Source: an uncultured Eubacteriales bacterium (GTDB taxonomy: Bacteria > Bacillota > Clostridia > Peptostreptococcales > Anaerovoracaceae). From it: 64,000 nt of DNA. The notes below the pieces were generated by a model. It had not been told where the DNA came from. It searched no databases and was given only the letters and a program-made list of their open reading frames with translations. Within the stretch, counting starts at the first letter, position 1, and the number at the start of each line of letters is the position of its first letter. The stretch spans positions 1-64,000 of the forward strand of contig CACYYD010000003.1 in NCBI GenBank assembly GCA_902778585.1, in the 5' to 3' direction. Below are positions 62,637-64,000 of the stretch, in pieces. The position numbers and the translations under genes were made by a program.

Positions 62637-63119
62637 ATGAAAAAGCAGGACCGAAAAAAGCTGAAAAAACATGTCTATACTGCCGCCCAGTGGACCTGGG
62701 GTCTGCCGCAGACTCTTATCGGCGCCGTCCTTTTCCTCGCACACCGCAAGGACGAACACTTCGACTACAACAGTGCGCGCGCCACTGTATGGGACAGGGA
62801 TGCCGGCGTATCGCTCGGCAAGTTCATTTTTGTGCCGAAAAAGTCCCGCGGAAGCAAGGCCGCCTCTGCGAAACATGCAGAAGAACTCGCTGACCCTTTC
62901 CTTCTTGAGCACGAATACGGCCACACACTTCAGTCCCTCCTTCTGGGACCCTTCTATCTTCTTCTGATAGGCGCCCCTTCCATGCTTTGGAACCGCCTGC
63001 CGTATTTTTCGTGCAAAAGAAAACAGAGCGGAAAGTCATACTACTCCGCTCCGTTTGAAAAAAGCGCCAATTATCTCGCTTCAAAAGCTTCGAAAAGATC
63101 TTCGGGCAGGATCAGATGA
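62637..63119 (+). CDS. Uncharacterised membrane-associated protein with HExxH motif
   Basis: 160 aa. A basic start, a weakly hydrophobic segment (about 20-35), then FLLEHEYGHTLQSLLLGPFYLLLIGAP, in which HEYGH (about 92-96) is a zincin-like HExxH placed at the start of a membrane helix. The C-terminal part is basic. It may be a small membrane metallopeptidase, but a third ligand is not obvious. Shine-Dalgarno is weak. Single gene with a strong terminator overlapping its stop codon. Confidence 0.65.
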   Translation: MKKQDRKKLKKHVYTAAQWTWGLPQTLIGAVLFLAHRKDEHFDYNSARATVWDRDAGVSLGKFIFVPKKSRGSKAASAKHAEELADPFLLEHEYGHTLQSLLLGPFYLLLIGAPSMLWNRLPYFSCKRKQSGKSYYSAPFEKSANYLASKASKRSSGRIR

Positions 63120-63132
63120 TCCTGTCTTTTTT
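63107..63132 (+). terminator. Terminator overlapping the 160-aa gene's stop codon
   Basis: CAGGATCA (63107-63114) and TGATCCTG (63117-63124) with a 2-nt loop, then TCTTTTTT. The TGA stop (63117-63119) lies inside the right arm. Confidence 0.85.
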
Positions 63133-64000
63133 ATTTCCATTCTGTTCCCATACCGGCAGCAGATGCCTTCTCAAAGATCACTCTTGCAGCCACAAGATCC
63201 TGTGAAGCCACGCCGACCGACTCAAATACGATTATCTCATCGTCATTCTCGCGGCCTGCGATGCGTCCGTCAATGACATCTCCGAGGCTTCCCTGGATAT
63301 CCTCATCTTTAATCGTTCCGTCTGCAAGCGGGATCAGAAGGTCTCCGGACTCCGAAAGCACAGCGTCCTTGTAGTCGCAGATTATCTTCGATGCGCGCGG
63401 AAGAACGGCCGGATCGAGTTCGTGCTTTTCAGGCTCGTAGGTTCCCACAGCGCTGATGGTGCAGCCCGGCTTTATCTTTGTTCCGTCGAATACAGGCACA
63501 GTCGAAGTAGTGACAGTGATCACCAGATCCGCATCTTCTACAGCCTCATCCGCGCTGCCCGCAGGCAGTATCTGAGCACCGTAATGACCGAGTTCCTTCT
63601 GCATCTTTTCGCAGAATGTCTCGAGTCTTTCGCGGTTTCTCGAATATACCCACACCTTCTCGAGCTCCCTTACGCAGAGCATAGCCTCAAGCTGCTCCGG
63701 CGCCTGTCCGCCCGTACCGATGAGAGCTCCGACCTTGCAGTCCTTCTTCCCGAGGATATCGAATGCCGCGCCCGAAGCCGCGCCTGTTCTCATGCGTGTT
63801 ACTGTCGATCCGTCGAGCATGGCTGTTATGTATCCGGTCTTTCCGTCAAGAAGCAGGACCTGAGCCGGGCAGGCTTCGAGTCCCATCTCCGGGTTATGCG
63901 GAAATACGCTGATGATCTTCACGGCAGCCGCCTCTTCCGAAGCCGCGTACGACGGCATGAACAGGAATGTCCCGTCATGCGCCGGTGCCTTGATGGCCGC
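63131..64000 (-). CDS. Ornithine cyclodeaminase / mu-crystallin family protein, 5' end outside window
   Basis: At least 290 codons are in view; the frame stays open to the right edge, so the start lies beyond 64000. Rossmann loop GALIGTGGQAPEQLEAM, substrate arm TVTRMRTGAASGAAFDIL, DLVITVTTSTVPVFDG, and SVGVASQDLVAA near the end. Members make proline from ornithine or reduce cyclic imines. The family includes alanine, lysine and arginine-derived substrates, so the exact activity is open. Confidence 0.88.
   Translation of the reverse strand, partial: AAIKAPAHDGTFLFMPSYAASEEAAAVKIISVFPHNPEMGLEACPAQVLLLDGKTGYITAMLDGSTVTRMRTGAASGAAFDILGKKDCKVGALIGTGGQAPEQLEAMLCVRELEKVWVYSRNRERLETFCEKMQKELGHYGAQILPAGSADEAVEDADLVITVTTSTVPVFDGTKIKPGCTISAVGTYEPEKHELDPAVLPRASKIICDYKDAVLSESGDLLIPLADGTIKDEDIQGSLGDVIDGRIAGRENDDEIIVFESVGVASQDLVAARVIFEKASAAGMGTEWK

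Overview
The window looks like a chromosomal stretch of an anaerobic, gut-type Firmicute of the class Clostridia. The evidence is Rex, a CIRCE-controlled groES-groEL operon, type III pantothenate kinase, an energy-coupling-factor (ECF) vitamin transporter, a 2[4Fe-4S] ferredoxin, TRAP and MATE transporters, AGGAGG-type ribosome binding sites and mid-range GC. Placement below class is not supported by what I can see. Almost all genes are on the minus strand, so most operons read right to left.

Left part, about 0.2-12.4 kb (accessory): a minus-strand cluster that I think is the most novel content. It encodes two effector-like proteins whose catalytic domains are N-terminal (a HExxH metallopeptidase and a GHH/HNH nuclease). 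Each ends in the same kind of 187-residue acidic module: seven 22-residue repeats plus a nearly identical 33-residue tail. Between and around them lie a SUKH immunity protein, a VirD4/TraG-like ATPase, and a family of zinc-ribbon/one-TM proteins whose ectodomains differ (C-type lectin, SH3b, unknown). A PH-like zinc-ribbon protein, a membrane-anchored metallophosphoesterase, a VanY-type peptidase and an uncharacterised 109-residue protein complete it. I read this as a candidate contact-dependent effector delivery system with a C-terminal export signal. This is inference; no VirB4 or pore genes are in view.

12.5-21.4 kb: a mixed accessory block with a WYL regulator, a flavin reductase, a sugar acetyltransferase, an esterase, an Mrr-like nuclease that has lost its 5' end, ParA/ParB, two related HTH proteins and several uncharacterised genes. 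It abuts the 3' end of guaA and may be part of an integrated element. The Mrr-like gene is joined out of frame to the end of parB, which suggests a deletion.

21.7-35.2 kb: guaA (synthetase domain only), guaB, a MATE pump, then a probable shikimate/quinate utilisation region (aroE, MFS, aroD, TRAP dctQMP, a divergent LysR regulator and an enoate-reductase-like flavoenzyme).

35.3-64 kb (core): groES-groEL; an ECF transporter operon with a SAM hydrolase and an OGG glycosylase; ferredoxin; rex and acpP; a t6A cluster (tsaE, tsaB, rimI, tsaD) with an ABC-F protein; ribU behind an FMN riboswitch; an M20 dipeptidase; a LivJ-like lipoprotein; dus, coaX and a PucR regulator; ftsH, tilS, tatD and metG; and an ornithine-cyclodeaminase-like gene cut by the right edge. 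No tRNA, rRNA, insertion sequence or CRISPR array was recognised.
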